Shown: in pieces, positions 1 to 11,281 of the stretch
How positions within the stretch are numbered: position 1 is the first letter of the stretch
Layout of the letters: each line of letters opens with the position of its first letter
DNA from: Marinobacter litoralis
Lineage (GTDB): Bacteria; Pseudomonadota; Gammaproteobacteria; Pseudomonadales; Oleiphilaceae
Assembly: GCF_016427555.1 (NCBI RefSeq)
Contig: NZ_JAELVS010000001.1
Span: 1,364,001-1,428,000, forward strand
Length of the DNA stretch: 64,000 bases
Direction of reading: 5' to 3'
Notes under the pieces: model-generated
Told to the model about the DNA's origin: nothing
Seen by the model: only the letters and a program-made list of their open reading frames with translations
Databases searched by the model: none
Program-made: the position numbers and the translations under genes

Positions 1-2273
1 CCCAGTGCCGCAATCGCCAGAACGGTAATCTCGCCAAGGGTATCAAAGCCGCGGAAGTCCACCAGAATGACGTTCACGACGTTGGTACCGCCACCACCGG
101 GTTTGCTGTTCGCGAGGAAGAAGTCGGAAATTGAGCTGAATGGCTGGGTCAGCATGGCCAGGGTAATCAGAGTCATGCCAATGCCGACCGCCACAGCGAT
201 TGCGATGTCCCGAAGCCGCCTTGGCAGCGAGGTTTCCAGTGGTGTCCAGGCCGGCATATAGTAGAGCGCCAGCATGAGCAGGACGATGGTCACAACTTCA
301 ACCGAAAGCTGGGTCATGGCCAGGTCGGGTGCCGAGAAACGTGCGAAGGCCAATGCCACAATCAGGCCTACAACGCTCAGTACAACCAGCGCGTAGAACC
401 GCTGCCGGTGAACGGCTGCGGTCAATAGCGCACAAATGATCAGCACACCTGCGGCAATGGCCGTGGGCCAGTCCACAGGGCTTAATCCGGTCTCGCCAAT
501 GAAGAGCCCGAGATCCAGCAGCGGCATTGCCGCGACGGCCAGAACGCTGGCCACAAGCAGCATTGCGTATCGTTGCAGAGAGCCGTTTTCGATCCGCGCG
601 GTAAAGCCGTTCGCCAGATCGACGATTTTTAGCACGATCGATTCAAAGACAGCCTTTTCGTCGATTTCCTTGAAACGCGCGTGGAAATCAAAAAACTTCT
701 GGCGCTGGCTATACATGATCAAGCCGCCTAAGAAGGCTGCAAAACTCATGATCAGTGGCAGGTTGAAGCCATGAATAACTGCCAGTTGATAGTCCGGAAC
801 TGCGCCGCCAAGGGTGGCATGGGCGGCCGCGTAAAGCAGCGGGCCAACCGAAACGGCAGGGAACATACCCACCATGATGCAGGCAAACACCAGAATCTCC
901 ACCGGAATCTTCATATACCGGGGTGGTTCGTGGGGCGGGTAGATCGGCAAATTAACGGGCTTGCCGTTAAAAAACACATCGTGAATAAACCGGGCGGAAT
1001 AGGCGACCGCAAAAATACCCGCCAAGGTGGCGACAATCGGCGGCAGCCATGCCCAGATGCCGGGCAGATTCAGTTGCAGGGATTCAGCAAAGAACATCTC
1101 CTTGCTCAGGAAGCCGTTCAGCAGCGGAACCCCCGCCATAGATGAAGCGGCGACCATGGCCAGCGTGGCAGTGTGGGGCATGTATCGCCACAGGCCGTTG
1201 ATCCGGCGCATGTCCCGGGTGCCGGTTTCGTGGTCAATAATACCGGCGGCCATGAACAGCGAGGCTTTGAAAGTCGCGTGGTTAATAACGTGAAAAACCG
1301 CAGCCACCGCCGCCAGCTCGGTACCCATACCGAACAGCAGGGTGATCAGGCCCAGGTGGCTGACAGTCGAATGTGCCAGCAGACCTTTCAGATCGTGCTT
1401 GAACATGGCCACGTAGGCGCCGATCAGCAGTGTTGCCATGCCGGTAAAACTGACCATGTAGAACCATTGTTCAGTGCCGGCCAGTGCCGGGTACAGCCGG
1501 GCCATCAGGAAAATACCGGCCTTAACCATGGTGGCCGAGTGCAGGTAGGCCGAAACCGGCGTGGGCGCCTGCATGGCGTGAGGCAGCCAGAAGTGAAACG
1601 GGAACTGGGCTGATTTGGTAAACGCACCCAGCAACACCAGAGTCAGAGCAACCGGGTACATGGCGTGAGCTTTGATGACATCGCCCGCCGCGAGTACGTC
1701 GTCCAGCTCAAAACTGCCCACAATATTGCCGATAATCAGAATGCCCGCCAGCAACGCCAGGCCGCCACCCCCTGTCACCGCCAGAGCCATGCGGGCACCA
1801 CGACGAGCGTCCTGTTTGTGATTCCAGAAACTGATCAGCAGGAACGAGGTGAGGCTGGTCAGCTCCCAGAAAACCATCATCAGCAACAGGTTGCTGGAGA
1901 GCACGATGCCCAGCATGGAGCCTTTGAAGCACAGCAGTAGAGCGTAAAACTTTCCGATATTCTCCGCCGGTTTCAGGTAATAGCGGGCGTAGAGAATGAT
2001 CAGCACACCAATAATCAGAATCAGCAGTGCGAACAGCAGCGACAGGCCATCGAGCCGGAAGCTGAAGGAAATGCCGATCGCCGGCAACCACTCCCAGGAT
2101 TGCAGGACGGTGCCACCGTTGGCCAGGGTTTCCCAGTGGGGGAACAAGGCCGCTAAGGCAATAAGCGCCGGAACGGAAGAGGCAATCGCAATCGCTGTTC
2201 GCCCCCCTAGAGCAAACAACGGGGCAGCAATTGCCCCTAAAAATGGCAGAAATACAACCAGCGGTAGCGACAT
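1..2273 (-). CDS. mrpA: Mrp-type Na+/H+ antiporter subunit A, 3' end outside window
   Basis: Reading the minus strand from an ATG at 2273 (preceded by a GAGG-type ribosome binding site) gives 757 codons with no stop before the window edge. The N-terminal two thirds are a NuoL/MrpA-like proton-translocating membrane domain, recognisable from [57 protein letters not shown] split over consecutive helices, and the lysine-bearing helices typical of this antiporter fold. The C-terminal part seen here has the extra membrane region of MrpA (ending near [15 protein letters not shown]), which separates it from plain NuoL. MrpA works in the inner membrane in a complex with MrpB-G, exchanging Na+ for H+; the remaining mrp genes would be expected beyond position 1. 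Full-length MrpA proteins are longer, so only the tail is missing. Confidence 0.9.
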   Translation of the reverse strand, partial: MSLPLVVFLPFLGAIAAPLFALGGRTAIAIASSVPALIALAALFPHWETLANGGTVLQSWEWLPAIGISFSFRLDGLSLLFALLILIIGVLIILYARYYLKPAENIGKFYALLLCFKGSMLGIVLSSNLLLMMVFWELTSLTSFLLISFWNHKQDARRGARMALAVTGGGGLALLAGILIIGNIVGSFELDDVLAAGDVIKAHAMYPVALTLVLLGAFTKSAQFPFHFWLPHAMQAPTPVSAYLHSATMVKAGIFLMARLYPALAGTEQWFYMVSFTGMATLLIGAYVAMFKHDLKGLLAHSTVSHLGLITLLFGMGTELAAVAAVFHVINHATFKASLFMAAGIIDHETGTRDMRRINGLWRYMPHTATLAMVAASSMAGVPLLNGFLSKEMFFAESLQLNLPGIWAWLPPIVATLAGIFAVAYSARFIHDVFFNGKPVNLPIYPPHEPPRYMKIPVEILVFACIMVGMFPAVSVGPLLYAAAHATLGGAVPDYQLAVIHGFNLPLIMSFAAFLGGLIMYSQRQKFFDFHARFKEIDEKAVFESIVLKIVDLANGFTARIENGSLQRYAMLLVASVLAVAAMPLLDLGLFIGETGLSPVDWPTAIAAGVLIICALLTAAVHRQRFYALVVLSVVGLIVALAFARFSAPDLAMTQLSVEVVTIVLLMLALYYMPAWTPLETSLPRRLRDIAIAVAVGIGMTLITLAMLTQPFSSISDFFLANSKPGGGGTNVVNVILVDFRGFDTLGEITVLAIAAL

Positions 2274-4675
<2,402 letters not shown>

Positions 4676-4689
4676 CGCTGGTATTCCTT

Positions 4690-4722
4690 GCCCAAAAGTG
4701 ACTGTAGTGGTCACTTTTGGGC
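4690..4722. terminator. Perfect hairpin between convergent genes
   Basis: The 13-base arms GCCCAAAAGTGAC (4690-4702) and their exact complement (4710-4722) enclose a 7-base loop, 14 bases after the fadH stop and just past the stop of the small minus-strand gene. It has no T-run, so it may act as a weak terminator or a 3'-end stabilising hairpin serving both directions. Confidence 0.5.
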
Positions 4723-4738
4723 ACTGTGGGGTGGGGCC

Positions 4739-4924
4739 CTACCGAACGGCTTTCAATGCGTTCGAAATGGCCTCGGCCTCGGCTTCCAGCACCTGACTGT
4801 GTAAGCTTTGCCCTCGCTCGCGAGCGTGCTTGATTTGCTTGCACTTCATCTCGTAGAGCCGGTTTAGAACCTCGGACTGGCTTTGCCTTAGTATTCTGTT
4901 CACGGCGTCTTCCCCTTCGTACAT
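4739..4924 (-). CDS. Small hypothetical protein, 61 aa
   Basis: I do not recognise this protein. It is short, charged and predicted to be almost wholly helical (MYEGEDAVNRILRQSQ at the start, ending AISNALKAVR), with a heptad-like spacing of leucine and isoleucine. It has no signal peptide or membrane segment. Support for coding: an ATG with AAGGAA about eight bases upstream, no overlap with other genes, and a stop followed by the shared hairpin at 4690-4722. It is convergent with fadH. Function is unknown; it could be a small regulator or an orphan. Confidence 0.55.
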   Translation of the reverse strand: MYEGEDAVNRILRQSQSEVLNRLYEMKCKQIKHARERGQSLHSQVLEAEAEAISNALKAVR

Positions 4925-5011
4925 CTGTCGGGATTCCTTACACTAGCAGCCTAAAACAGGCCTTACACGAAGATTGCTGCATAACCTGGGCCAGAAATAA
5001 GCGGCAAATCA

Positions 5012-6004
5012 TTACCGCCCAAACCGGGCGCGATAGGCCCCGGGCGATAGTCCGGTATGCTTTCTGAATAAACGGCTAAACGAACTCACATCCTCGTAAC
5101 CCACCAAGCGCGTGACCTCCTCAACCGTCAGTCGAGAGTTTTCCAGATGCTGCCGGGCCGATTCGATACGTAAAACCTGTAAATAGCCGGTGGGGCTGTC
5201 CCCCGTCGCGGCCTTAAAGCGACGAATTAACGAACGTTCTGTCAGCCCGCTCAACGAGGCCAAAGATGACAGCGTCACCGGATCGCTGTAATGGGTGTCT
5301 AACCACTCCTGAACCTTCAGAATATCCGCATCGGAATGGTAACGCCGTGCCTGAAGCGCACTGTAAGGGGCCTGGCTTGAACGCCCAGCGTCAATCACAA
5401 ACGCCTTCGCCAATTCTCGCGCCACTTGAGCGCCGGCATGGCGCTCCACCAGATACACGCCAAGATCCCACCACGCCATCCCGCCCCCGGCACAGGCCAC
5501 GTGGCCATCCACCGTAACCAGCCGGTCCGGTTGTAAATCCACCTCCGGAAAGCGCTGGCGAAACTGGTTGCTGAACCCCCAGTGCGTCGTTGCTTGCCGT
5601 CCATTCAGCACCCCGGCTTCGGCTAACAAAAAAGCCCCGGTGCAGTTACTGGCGATGCGCACCTGATCGTCGTTGACCGACCGGAACTGCGAAAGCCATG
5701 TGAGCAACTTAGGATTATCGGCCAGCACCTGATCAATCGGCGCGCCGATGGTGGGAATGATCACCAGATCGTTTGAATCCACCGCGGCAACATCTCGCCA
5801 AGAGCCATCAGCACCAATGCTTAGGCCATTGATGCACCGGCAGGCTTCACCGGTTTCGGTTAAAAGGCGGGTGCGAAAATACGGCTGTGGCGGTTCGCCA
5901 TGAACCCGCGCCCAGGTCACACCGGCCATTCGGAACAGATCAATAACCCCAGTAATTGCGCTGGCAAGCGCTCCGTTAAAACCAATAATCGTGACCGTTT
6001 TCAC
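5012..6004 (-). CDS. GlxA-type AraC-family transcriptional regulator
   Basis: The 330-residue product has two parts. Residues 1 to about 195 form a DJ-1/PfpI-like (class I glutamine amidotransferase-like) domain with the nucleophile-elbow region IASNCTGAFLLAEAG near 120, as in GlxA, CdhR and ArgR-type regulators. Residues about 225-328 form a double helix-turn-helix AraC domain, with LTERSLIRRFKAATGDSPTGYLQ split across the first HTH and SSFSRLFRKHTGLSPGAYR near the end. Such proteins sense small nitrogenous or amino-acid-derived metabolites and activate nearby catabolic genes; the ligand here cannot be read. The start is GTG at 6004. It diverges from the acyl-CoA dehydrogenase gene at 6275, with repeat copy A between them. 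Confidence 0.85.
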   Translation of the reverse strand: MKTVTIIGFNGALASAITGVIDLFRMAGVTWARVHGEPPQPYFRTRLLTETGEACRCINGLSIGADGSWRDVAAVDSNDLVIIPTIGAPIDQVLADNPKLLTWLSQFRSVNDDQVRIASNCTGAFLLAEAGVLNGRQATTHWGFSNQFRQRFPEVDLQPDRLVTVDGHVACAGGGMAWWDLGVYLVERHAGAQVARELAKAFVIDAGRSSQAPYSALQARRYHSDADILKVQEWLDTHYSDPVTLSSLASLSGLTERSLIRRFKAATGDSPTGYLQVLRIESARQHLENSRLTVEEVTRLVGYEDVSSFSRLFRKHTGLSPGAYRARFGR

Positions 6005-6051
6005 AAAGATAACCCCTGATAAACAAAACTAGGCCACCCATCTCAAAAGTA

Positions 6052-6165
6052 GGGAGCTGCTGCGGGAGAGGGCTTCCGAGAGTGTGCGCAGCAGGGAAGC
6101 TGCGCAGAAGCCTACAGGGATGTATTCACGGCGTCTCTCGGAAGCCCTCTCCCGCAGAAGTTCCC
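6052..6165 (+). repeat. Twin-GGA-hairpin palindromic repeat, copy A
   Basis: The outer arms 6060-6082 and 6135-6157 are perfect complements over 23 bases; with two mismatches (one G-U) they extend to 6052 and 6165. The core 6083-6134 folds into hairpin 1 (6085-6106, eight-pair stem TGCGCAGC, loop AGGGAA) and hairpin 2 (6113-6124, TACAGGGATGTA). Both loops have GGA on the plus strand, and hairpin 2 fits the CsrA-type consensus ACARGGAUGU. It lies between the start of the GlxA-type regulator and the acyl-CoA dehydrogenase, so the GGA strand would be in the leader of the latter. It belongs to the subfamily without A/T tracts (with B and G). Confidence 0.85.
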
Positions 6166-6224
6166 GGCAGCATAGTAAGGTAATGGCGGTTTTAACCAAG
6201 AATAAGTCAGAAACGACAATTCCA

Positions 6225-6241
6225 ACAACCGTAACGGTTGT
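6225..6241. promoter_or_regulatory. 17-bp palindrome, candidate operator for the acyl-CoA dehydrogenase
   Basis: ACAACCGT and its exact complement ACGGTTGT flank a single central A, 33 bases before the ATG at 6275. The size and symmetry fit a TetR- or MarR-type operator. The cognate regulator is not evident; the divergent GlxA-type protein would normally bind direct repeats, so it is a less obvious match. Confidence 0.45.
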
Positions 6242-6274
6242 GAGAGGCTATAGCCAATCAACAGGAGAACACGA

Positions 6275-8077
6275 ATGACCGATACCCTGATCGACCGCCG
6301 CGACCTGGCATTCCAGCTCTACGAAGTCATGGACACCGAAGCCCTGACCAAGCGCGAGCGCTTCAGCGAACATAGCAAAGAAACCTTCGACGCCGTCATC
6401 GAAACCGCTGACAAAATGGCAAAAGAAAAGTTTGCCAACCACAACAGCGCCGCCGACAAAGACGAACCGAAATTCGTCAACGGCCAGGTTGAAATGCTCC
6501 CCGAAGTGAAAGAAGCCTTCGACGCCTACGCCGAAGCCGGCTTTCTCGCCGGGCGCTACGATTACGAACTGGGCGGCATGCAATTGCCGGAATCGGTCAT
6601 GGCCGCCTGCAACGGCTTCTTCACCGCTGCCAACCCCGGCACCGCAGGCTACCCCTTCCTGACCACGGCAGCGGCCAACCTGATCCGCGTGTTTGGCAAC
6701 GAACAGCAAAAAGCCACCATCCTGCCGAACATGCTCAATGGCCGGTTTAGCGGCACCATGGCCCTGACCGAGCCCCATGCCGGCTCCAGCCTGGCAGACA
6801 TCCGCACCTCCGCCACGCCCACCGACGACGGCCACTACCTGATCAAAGGCGCCAAAATTTACATCTCCGGCGGCGAACAAAGCATCACCGAAAACATCGT
6901 TCACATGGTGCTGGCCAAAATCAAAGGCGCACCGGCCGGCGTGAAAGGCATCTCCTTGTTTGTCGTGCCCAAATTCCATGTGGACGAAAACGGCAACCCG
7001 GGCGAGCGCAATGGCGTGAGCCTGGCCGGCCTGATCCACAAGCTCGGCTACCGGGGCACTACCAGTACCGCATTGAGCTTCGGCGACGACGCGCCGTGCC
7101 ACGGCTATCTGGTGGGTGAACCCCACCAAGGCCTGAAGTACATGTTCCAGATGATGAACGAAGCCCGCATTGGCGTAGGCATGGGTGCGGCGGTCATTGG
7201 TTATCGTGGCTACATGCACAGCCTTGAATACGCCAAAGACCGTTTGCAGGGCCGAAAAGCCAGCGAGAAAAACCCGGAAAGCCCGCAAGTACCGATCATC
7301 GACCACGCCGACGTGCGCCGTATGCTGCTGGCCCAGAAAGCCTATAGTGAAGGCGGCTTGGCGTTGTGCCTTTACGGTGCCCGCTTGATGGACGAACAAC
7401 ACACCCATCCGGATGAACAAAAGCGTGCTGAAGCCGGAAAATTGTTGGACCTGCTGACTCCGGTGATCAAAGCCTGGCCTTCAGAATATGGCCCTAAAGC
7501 AAACGATTTGGCCATTCAAGTATACGGCGGCGCAGGCTACACCCGTGAATATCCGGTGGAGCAATGCTGGCGCGACAACCGCTTGAACCCGATTCACGAA
7601 GGCACTAACGGCATTCAGGCACTGGATCTTCTGGGTAGGAAGATCTGGCAAGATCAAAGCCACGGATTGCAGTTGTTGATGCAGGAAATGCAGGCCGACC
7701 TGCAAGCTGCTACCACCGACCGTTGCCAACAGTGGGCGTTGTCACTGAGTGAAACCTTGCAGCAAGCGGTGAAAGTGACCCAGAGCCTGGGTAAATCCCT
7801 GATGGGTGGCGAAGTGGATAAAACCCTGGCCAACGCCAACTGCTACTTGCACCTGTTCGGGCATATTGTGGTTGCCTGGATGTGGCTGCGTCAGGCCAAT
7901 GCCGCTGCCAATGCGTTGGCTTCCGCGAACAGTGATAGCGAACGCAACTTCTACCAAGGCAAGTTGCAGGCTGCCCAGTACTTCTTCCACTGGGAATTGC
8001 CTACCGTGGCACAGGACTTGGTATTGCTCCGAAATCAGGATGATACCTGTTTGAACATGAAAGCTGATTGGTTCTGA
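6275..8077 (+). CDS. Acyl-CoA dehydrogenase, 600-aa DmdC-like class
   Basis: This FAD enzyme introduces the alpha,beta double bond into acyl-CoA in beta-oxidation. At 600 residues it belongs to the long class with an extra C-terminal domain, as in 3-methylmercaptopropionyl-CoA dehydrogenase DmdC and many FadE5-like proteins. Visible motifs are ALTEPHAGSSLADI near 168 (flavin and substrate binding), QVYGGAGYTREYPVEQ near 415 and the catalytic glutamate in NPIHEGTNGIQ near 440. The start is ATG with AGGAG nine bases upstream. It is followed on the same strand by an enoyl-CoA hydratase, giving two successive beta-oxidation steps next to alkB. Substrate chain length cannot be told from sequence; DmdC activity itself is not claimed. 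Confidence 0.85.
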   Translation: MTDTLIDRRDLAFQLYEVMDTEALTKRERFSEHSKETFDAVIETADKMAKEKFANHNSAADKDEPKFVNGQVEMLPEVKEAFDAYAEAGFLAGRYDYELGGMQLPESVMAACNGFFTAANPGTAGYPFLTTAAANLIRVFGNEQQKATILPNMLNGRFSGTMALTEPHAGSSLADIRTSATPTDDGHYLIKGAKIYISGGEQSITENIVHMVLAKIKGAPAGVKGISLFVVPKFHVDENGNPGERNGVSLAGLIHKLGYRGTTSTALSFGDDAPCHGYLVGEPHQGLKYMFQMMNEARIGVGMGAAVIGYRGYMHSLEYAKDRLQGRKASEKNPESPQVPIIDHADVRRMLLAQKAYSEGGLALCLYGARLMDEQHTHPDEQKRAEAGKLLDLLTPVIKAWPSEYGPKANDLAIQVYGGAGYTREYPVEQCWRDNRLNPIHEGTNGIQALDLLGRKIWQDQSHGLQLLMQEMQADLQAATTDRCQQWALSLSETLQQAVKVTQSLGKSLMGGEVDKTLANANCYLHLFGHIVVAWMWLRQANAAANALASANSDSERNFYQGKLQAAQYFFHWELPTVAQDLVLLRNQDDTCLNMKADWF

Positions 8078-8087
8078 TTTAGGAGTA

Positions 8088-8203
8088 GGCACAATTGGCT
8101 GGGATCGCTTTCAGGGACACGCTACAAGCACATCCATGTGCGCTCGACTGTGGCCATCCATGGCCACAGACGGTCCCTGAAAGCGATCCCACCCGATTGC
8201 GCC
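8088..8203 (-). repeat. Twin-GGA-hairpin palindromic repeat, copy B
   Basis: The arms 8100-8118 and 8173-8191 are perfect complements over 19 bases and extend imperfectly to 8088 and 8203. In the core (8119-8172) both GGA loops read on the minus strand: hairpin 1 at 8148-8169 has a nine-pair stem (CTGTGGCCA) and loop TGGA; hairpin 2 is 8128-8141 (GCACATGGATGTGC). The copy sits between two plus-strand genes, so its GGA strand is antisense to both. Confidence 0.85.
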
Positions 8204-8251
8204 CATACATGGGCATAGCCTGCTGACAGGAGAACAGGAAAGGAAAGCGAA

Positions 8252-9031
8252 ATGGCTCTGGTTAATGTTGAGAAGAAAAATCACATCCTGCTGATCGGAC
8301 TGAACCGCCCGGAAAAAATGAACGCCATGAACCGGGCCATGTATCACGAAATTGCTGCCGCCTATCACCAGCTGCAAAACGACCCGGAACTGCGCGTGGC
8401 GGTGATGTACGCCGAAGGTGATCACTTTACCAGCGGCCTGCAGCTGGACGACTGGGCGGAAGTCTTCGCCAATGGCAAGGGTATTGAAACCGCTGAAGGG
8501 GAGCTGGATCCATTTCATATCACGGGCGAAGGACTCACCAAGCCTGTGGTCTTCGCGGCCCAAGGCATTTGTTTTACCTGCGGTGTGGAAATGATGCTCA
8601 ACACCGACATCCGCGTCGCCGCCAAAGGCACACGCTTTGCCCAGCTTGAAGTGCAGCGCGGCATCTTTGCGTGCGGCGGTGCCACCATTCGACTGCAGCG
8701 GGAAATCGGCTGGGGCAATGCTCAGCGTTACTTGCTAACGGGCGATGAATGGACGGCTGAGCAGGCCTATGAATGGGGTTTGATTCAAGAGCTGGTCGAG
8801 CCCGGCGAGCAGCTGAATAAGGCTCTGGAAATTGCCGAAAAGATCGCTAAAGCCGCACCACTGGGCGTTCAGGGTAGTTTGAAATCGTCCAAGATCGCCG
8901 TTAGCGAAGGCCAGGAGGCCGCTAAACAACGTTTGTTTCCCGACCTTGGTCCGGTGATGGCCAGTGAAGACGTCAAAGAAGGCATCCAATCGTTTCTGGA
9001 AAGAAGGGAAGCTGTATTCAAAGGAAAGTAA
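8252..9031 (+). CDS. Enoyl-CoA hydratase/isomerase (crotonase family)
   Basis: The 259-residue protein has the crotonase fold: NRPEKMNAMNRAMY near residue 23, the oxyanion-hole region AEGDHFTSGLQLDDW near 53 and GICFTCGVEMMLNTDIRVA split near 107. FAQLEVQRGIFACGG near 130 carries the first glutamate of the family. It would hydrate or isomerise enoyl-CoA made by the dehydrogenase upstream. The start is an ATG preceded by AGGAAAG-type sequence. The gene shares its strand with the 6275 gene but is separated by 174 bases that contain repeat B. Its 3' end meets alkB tail to tail at a 12-pair hairpin. Confidence 0.85.
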   Translation: MALVNVEKKNHILLIGLNRPEKMNAMNRAMYHEIAAAYHQLQNDPELRVAVMYAEGDHFTSGLQLDDWAEVFANGKGIETAEGELDPFHITGEGLTKPVVFAAQGICFTCGVEMMLNTDIRVAAKGTRFAQLEVQRGIFACGGATIRLQREIGWGNAQRYLLTGDEWTAEQAYEWGLIQELVEPGEQLNKALEIAEKIAKAAPLGVQGSLKSSKIAVSEGQEAAKQRLFPDLGPVMASEDVKEGIQSFLERREAVFKGK

Positions 9032-9037
9032 GAGTAA

Positions 9038-9068
9038 AGCTGGTTCCGGTTACTTGCCGGAACCAGCT
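9038..9068. terminator. Perfect hairpin between convergent hydratase and alkB
   Basis: AGCTGGTTCCGG (9038-9049) and its exact complement (9057-9068) enclose a 7-base loop in the 43-base gap between two convergent genes. It lacks a T-run, but its position suggests a shared bidirectional 3'-end signal. Confidence 0.6.
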
Positions 9069-9074
9069 CAAGGA

Positions 9075-10313
9075 TCAGGCGGCGTCAGACTTAGGGGCTT
9101 TGGCGGCCGCAGCCACTTCAGCGGCGTAATCCGCATACTTGGCCATAAGCTCCGCCTTGCGGTCCGGGTCCCAGTTTATCTTCGACAAATCACCCTCGTA
9201 GTGATCAATCACCCGCTTATCCATCATCTCCGACCACCACTTCGGGAAATACGCCGGCAACAGCATTGACGCGTATCCGCTAGGCAACTGGGGCGCGTCC
9301 TCAAAGTGGCGCAATGCCTGGAAGCTCCGGCTTGGATGCGCGTGATGGTCAGAATGACGCTGCAATTGGTACAGGAACAAATTGGTCACGATATTGTTGC
9401 TGTTCCAACTATGTTCCGGCTTGGTTCTTTCGTACTTGCCATTCTCATTCTTCTGGCGCAGCAAGCCATAGTGCTCAATGTAATTCACGCTCTCAAGCAA
9501 ACTGGCGCCATAGACAGCTTGCCCAGCCAGGAACGGAATCGCCCGCGGGCCGCAAATCAGCGTGGTGGCACCAAAGAATCCTGCGCTCATGGCCCATCCC
9601 TGTAGCAGCTCGTTGTCCAGGCTCCAGAAACTCTTACCCTTACGAGCCAAACGCGCCTTCTCGATCTTGACCGCCGACTTCAGGCCACCTACCACCGTGC
9701 GCGGTAGAAACTTCCAGAAACTTTCGCCCATCTTGCTGCTGGCGGGATCCTCCGGTGTGGCGACTCGTTTGTGATGGCCAAAATTGTGTTCAACCACAAA
9801 ATGGGTGTAACCGGTAGGTGCCAGGGCCGCCATCGCCATCAGCTTGTTTAGCTTGTTTGATTTGTGGCCCAGTTCGTGAGCCGTGTTGATCCCGATGCCA
9901 TTGATGGCTCCCACCGACAGGGTTAACCCGATTTTGTCTTCAAGTGGAACGTTTTTTCGGCTGGCCAACCAGGCACCCATAAAAGTCAGAACGTATTGGG
10001 TGGGAATAAACGCTTTAACGATTCGGTCGTAATACTTGTCGTGTTCCAGCGTTTTCACGGCGTCTTCGGGCGGGTTGCTTTTATCCACGCCTACTGCTCG
10101 GTCGAGGGCCGGAATAACGCCGTGAATCAAAATCGGCCCTGTCCACGCCAGTGCTTTCAGCTTTTTCGGAGCAATGGCATACGCGCCCAATGCGGCCACA
10201 CCAATGCCGGGCAGTGCGGGGCCAAGTAACCACAAATACCGCTTAGGATCTTTCCAGTCTTTACCGGCCGGACGGGCAGATGAGTCTGGAGATGATTGAA
10301 CTTTTGCATTCAT
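9075..10313 (-). CDS. alkB: Alkane 1-monooxygenase
   Basis: This is the integral-membrane non-haem di-iron hydroxylase that oxidises medium-chain n-alkanes to 1-alkanols using rubredoxin-delivered electrons. The 412-residue length is usual for AlkB. The histidine boxes are present: HELGHK near residue 146, EHNFGHHKR near 175, the signature NYIEHYGL near 275, and LQRHSDHHAHPSR near 312. Hydrophobic segments near 28-46, 105-120 and 255-275 are consistent with the six-helix topology. No rubredoxin or alcohol dehydrogenase gene lies beside it, so electron partners are encoded elsewhere. Products would feed the beta-oxidation genes upstream. It is divergent from the small gene at 10480. Confidence 0.95.
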   Translation of the reverse strand: MNAKVQSSPDSSARPAGKDWKDPKRYLWLLGPALPGIGVAALGAYAIAPKKLKALAWTGPILIHGVIPALDRAVGVDKSNPPEDAVKTLEHDKYYDRIVKAFIPTQYVLTFMGAWLASRKNVPLEDKIGLTLSVGAINGIGINTAHELGHKSNKLNKLMAMAALAPTGYTHFVVEHNFGHHKRVATPEDPASSKMGESFWKFLPRTVVGGLKSAVKIEKARLARKGKSFWSLDNELLQGWAMSAGFFGATTLICGPRAIPFLAGQAVYGASLLESVNYIEHYGLLRQKNENGKYERTKPEHSWNSNNIVTNLFLYQLQRHSDHHAHPSRSFQALRHFEDAPQLPSGYASMLLPAYFPKWWSEMMDKRVIDHYEGDLSKINWDPDRKAELMAKYADYAAEVAAAAKAPKSDAA

Positions 10314-10346
10314 AGCTGGCGCTCCCTCTTGTTCGTTGTTTGATTT

Positions 10347-10375
10347 AATTTATGTCGGACAATATGGCAATACAA
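10347..10375 (-). promoter_or_regulatory. Candidate sigma-70 promoter of alkB
   Basis: On the minus strand TTGTAT (10375-10370) and TAAATT (10352-10347) are separated by exactly 17 bases, each hexamer matching the consensus at four of six positions. It lies about 35 bases upstream of the alkB ATG. No clear activator site was recognised. Confidence 0.35.
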
Positions 10376-10479
10376 CAAGGTGCGAGTATTATGGCCTGTA
10401 ATGATAAGTTCGGCAAATTGGCTTAAAGCGCAACGGTGGTCCATTCTTCGGATAATAAAAACAACAAGGACAGGTCGAA

Positions 10480-10731
10480 ATGAGTGCTACAAATCCCGCT
10501 CGGGCGGTAATTTCCTGGAGTGCTCAGGAGTGGATACGAGAGTACATAAGAACAAAGCGGCAGGCGGAAATTGTGTATCAGGATCCGTCGGGACAAATGG
10601 TGGTGGTGCACGAAGTGTTGCACGACATTCTAAGTCGGGCGGGTCACGACTTTTTGGTATTGGGCACCGGAAAAGTGCTCGGTGTTGAACGGGTGCTGCT
10701 GATCGACGGCCAGGAGTTAACGAAACAGTAA
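10480..10731 (+). CDS. Small conserved-looking hypothetical protein, 83 aa
   Basis: I do not recognise this protein with certainty. It is soluble, starts at an ATG with AAGGACAGG upstream, and has a beta-rich pattern (AEIVYQDPSGQMVVVHEVL then FLVLGTGKVLGVERVLLI) of alternating strands. The size and strand pattern recall the Sm-like Rho-binding antiterminator Rof family, but the match is only by eye. It diverges from alkB and precedes the acidic lipoprotein gene by 78 bases. Confidence 0.65.
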   Translation: MSATNPARAVISWSAQEWIREYIRTKRQAEIVYQDPSGQMVVVHEVLHDILSRAGHDFLVLGTGKVLGVERVLLIDGQELTKQ

Positions 10732-10809
10732 TTCTGCGGTAATTGCGCTCAAATGGCTGGGGCTCTACGCTAGAAACACTACAGTCATGTACCAACAGAA
10801 GGAAATGTT

Positions 10810-11103
10810 ATGAACAAGCTTACACTAAGTGCACTGGCGCTCCTGATGACGCTTGGCCTTGCAGCTTGCAGTTCCGAAAGTGATGAAGGCGCTGATTTCG
10901 AGCAGGCCGGCGAAAACGCTGCGGAAATGATGGACGATGCCGCCGATTCTGCGGAAGAGGGTATGGAAGAAGCGACCGGTACAGACGAGAGCGCTCTGGG
11001 CGAAATTCAGGAAGGCTTTGAAGAAGCCGGCGACAAAATGGAAGAAGCCGCTGACGACACCAGCGATGCAATGGAAGAAGCTGCAGACGACGTTGCCAAA
11101 TAA
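10810..11103 (+). CDS. Small highly acidic lipoprotein, 97 aa
   Basis: The N-terminal signal peptide ends in the lipobox LAAC (Cys at residue 20), so the mature protein should be lipid-anchored. The mature part is extremely acidic and alanine-rich, built from loose repeats around MDDAADSAEEG and MEEAADDTSDAMEEAADD, likely forming extended helices. No enzymatic motif is visible. Similar short acidic lipoproteins are common in marine gammaproteobacteria but their function is not known to me. A strong intrinsic terminator follows at 11129-11152. Confidence 0.8.
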   Translation: MNKLTLSALALLMTLGLAACSSESDEGADFEQAGENAAEMMDDAADSAEEGMEEATGTDESALGEIQEGFEEAGDKMEEAADDTSDAMEEAADDVAK

Positions 11104-11128
11104 GTCTGTTGTATAAGCAGTTTGCGAT

Positions 11129-11152
11129 AGGCGCCGTGAAGGCGCCTTTTTT
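11129..11152 (+). terminator. Intrinsic terminator after the acidic lipoprotein gene
   Basis: AGGCGCC, a five-base loop and GGCGCCT are followed directly by a run of T. This is a classical Rho-independent terminator 26 bases after the stop codon. Confidence 0.85.
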
Positions 11153-11188
11153 GTGTCTGCTGCATATTGTCTTCCAGCGGTCACCAAA

Positions 11189-11221
11189 CTGACACGAAAT
11201 CGAGGCAAGCCTGTCATACTG
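11189..11221 (+). promoter_or_regulatory. Candidate Pho box upstream of phoX
   Basis: CTGACAC at 11189 and CTGTCAT at 11211 lie exactly 22 bases apart, twice the 11-base repeat of PhoB binding sites. The second is a perfect CTGTCAT half site; the intervening unit is poor. The site is about 60 bases before the phoX start, and PhoX genes are usually under phosphate control, so PhoB regulation is a reasonable inference. Confidence 0.4.
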
Positions 11222-11281
11222 AATAAGGACACTGATCTCTCGACAACGCCGGATGGCTCAATAATTCAAGAGAGAGAAAGT

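Noticed and set aside
6060..6157. Repeat copies as integron attC sites or plain intrinsic terminators
   Set aside because: attC sites have conserved outer core sites and variable centres, the opposite of what is seen, and no integrase is present. The outer stems are not followed by T-runs as in ordinary terminators.
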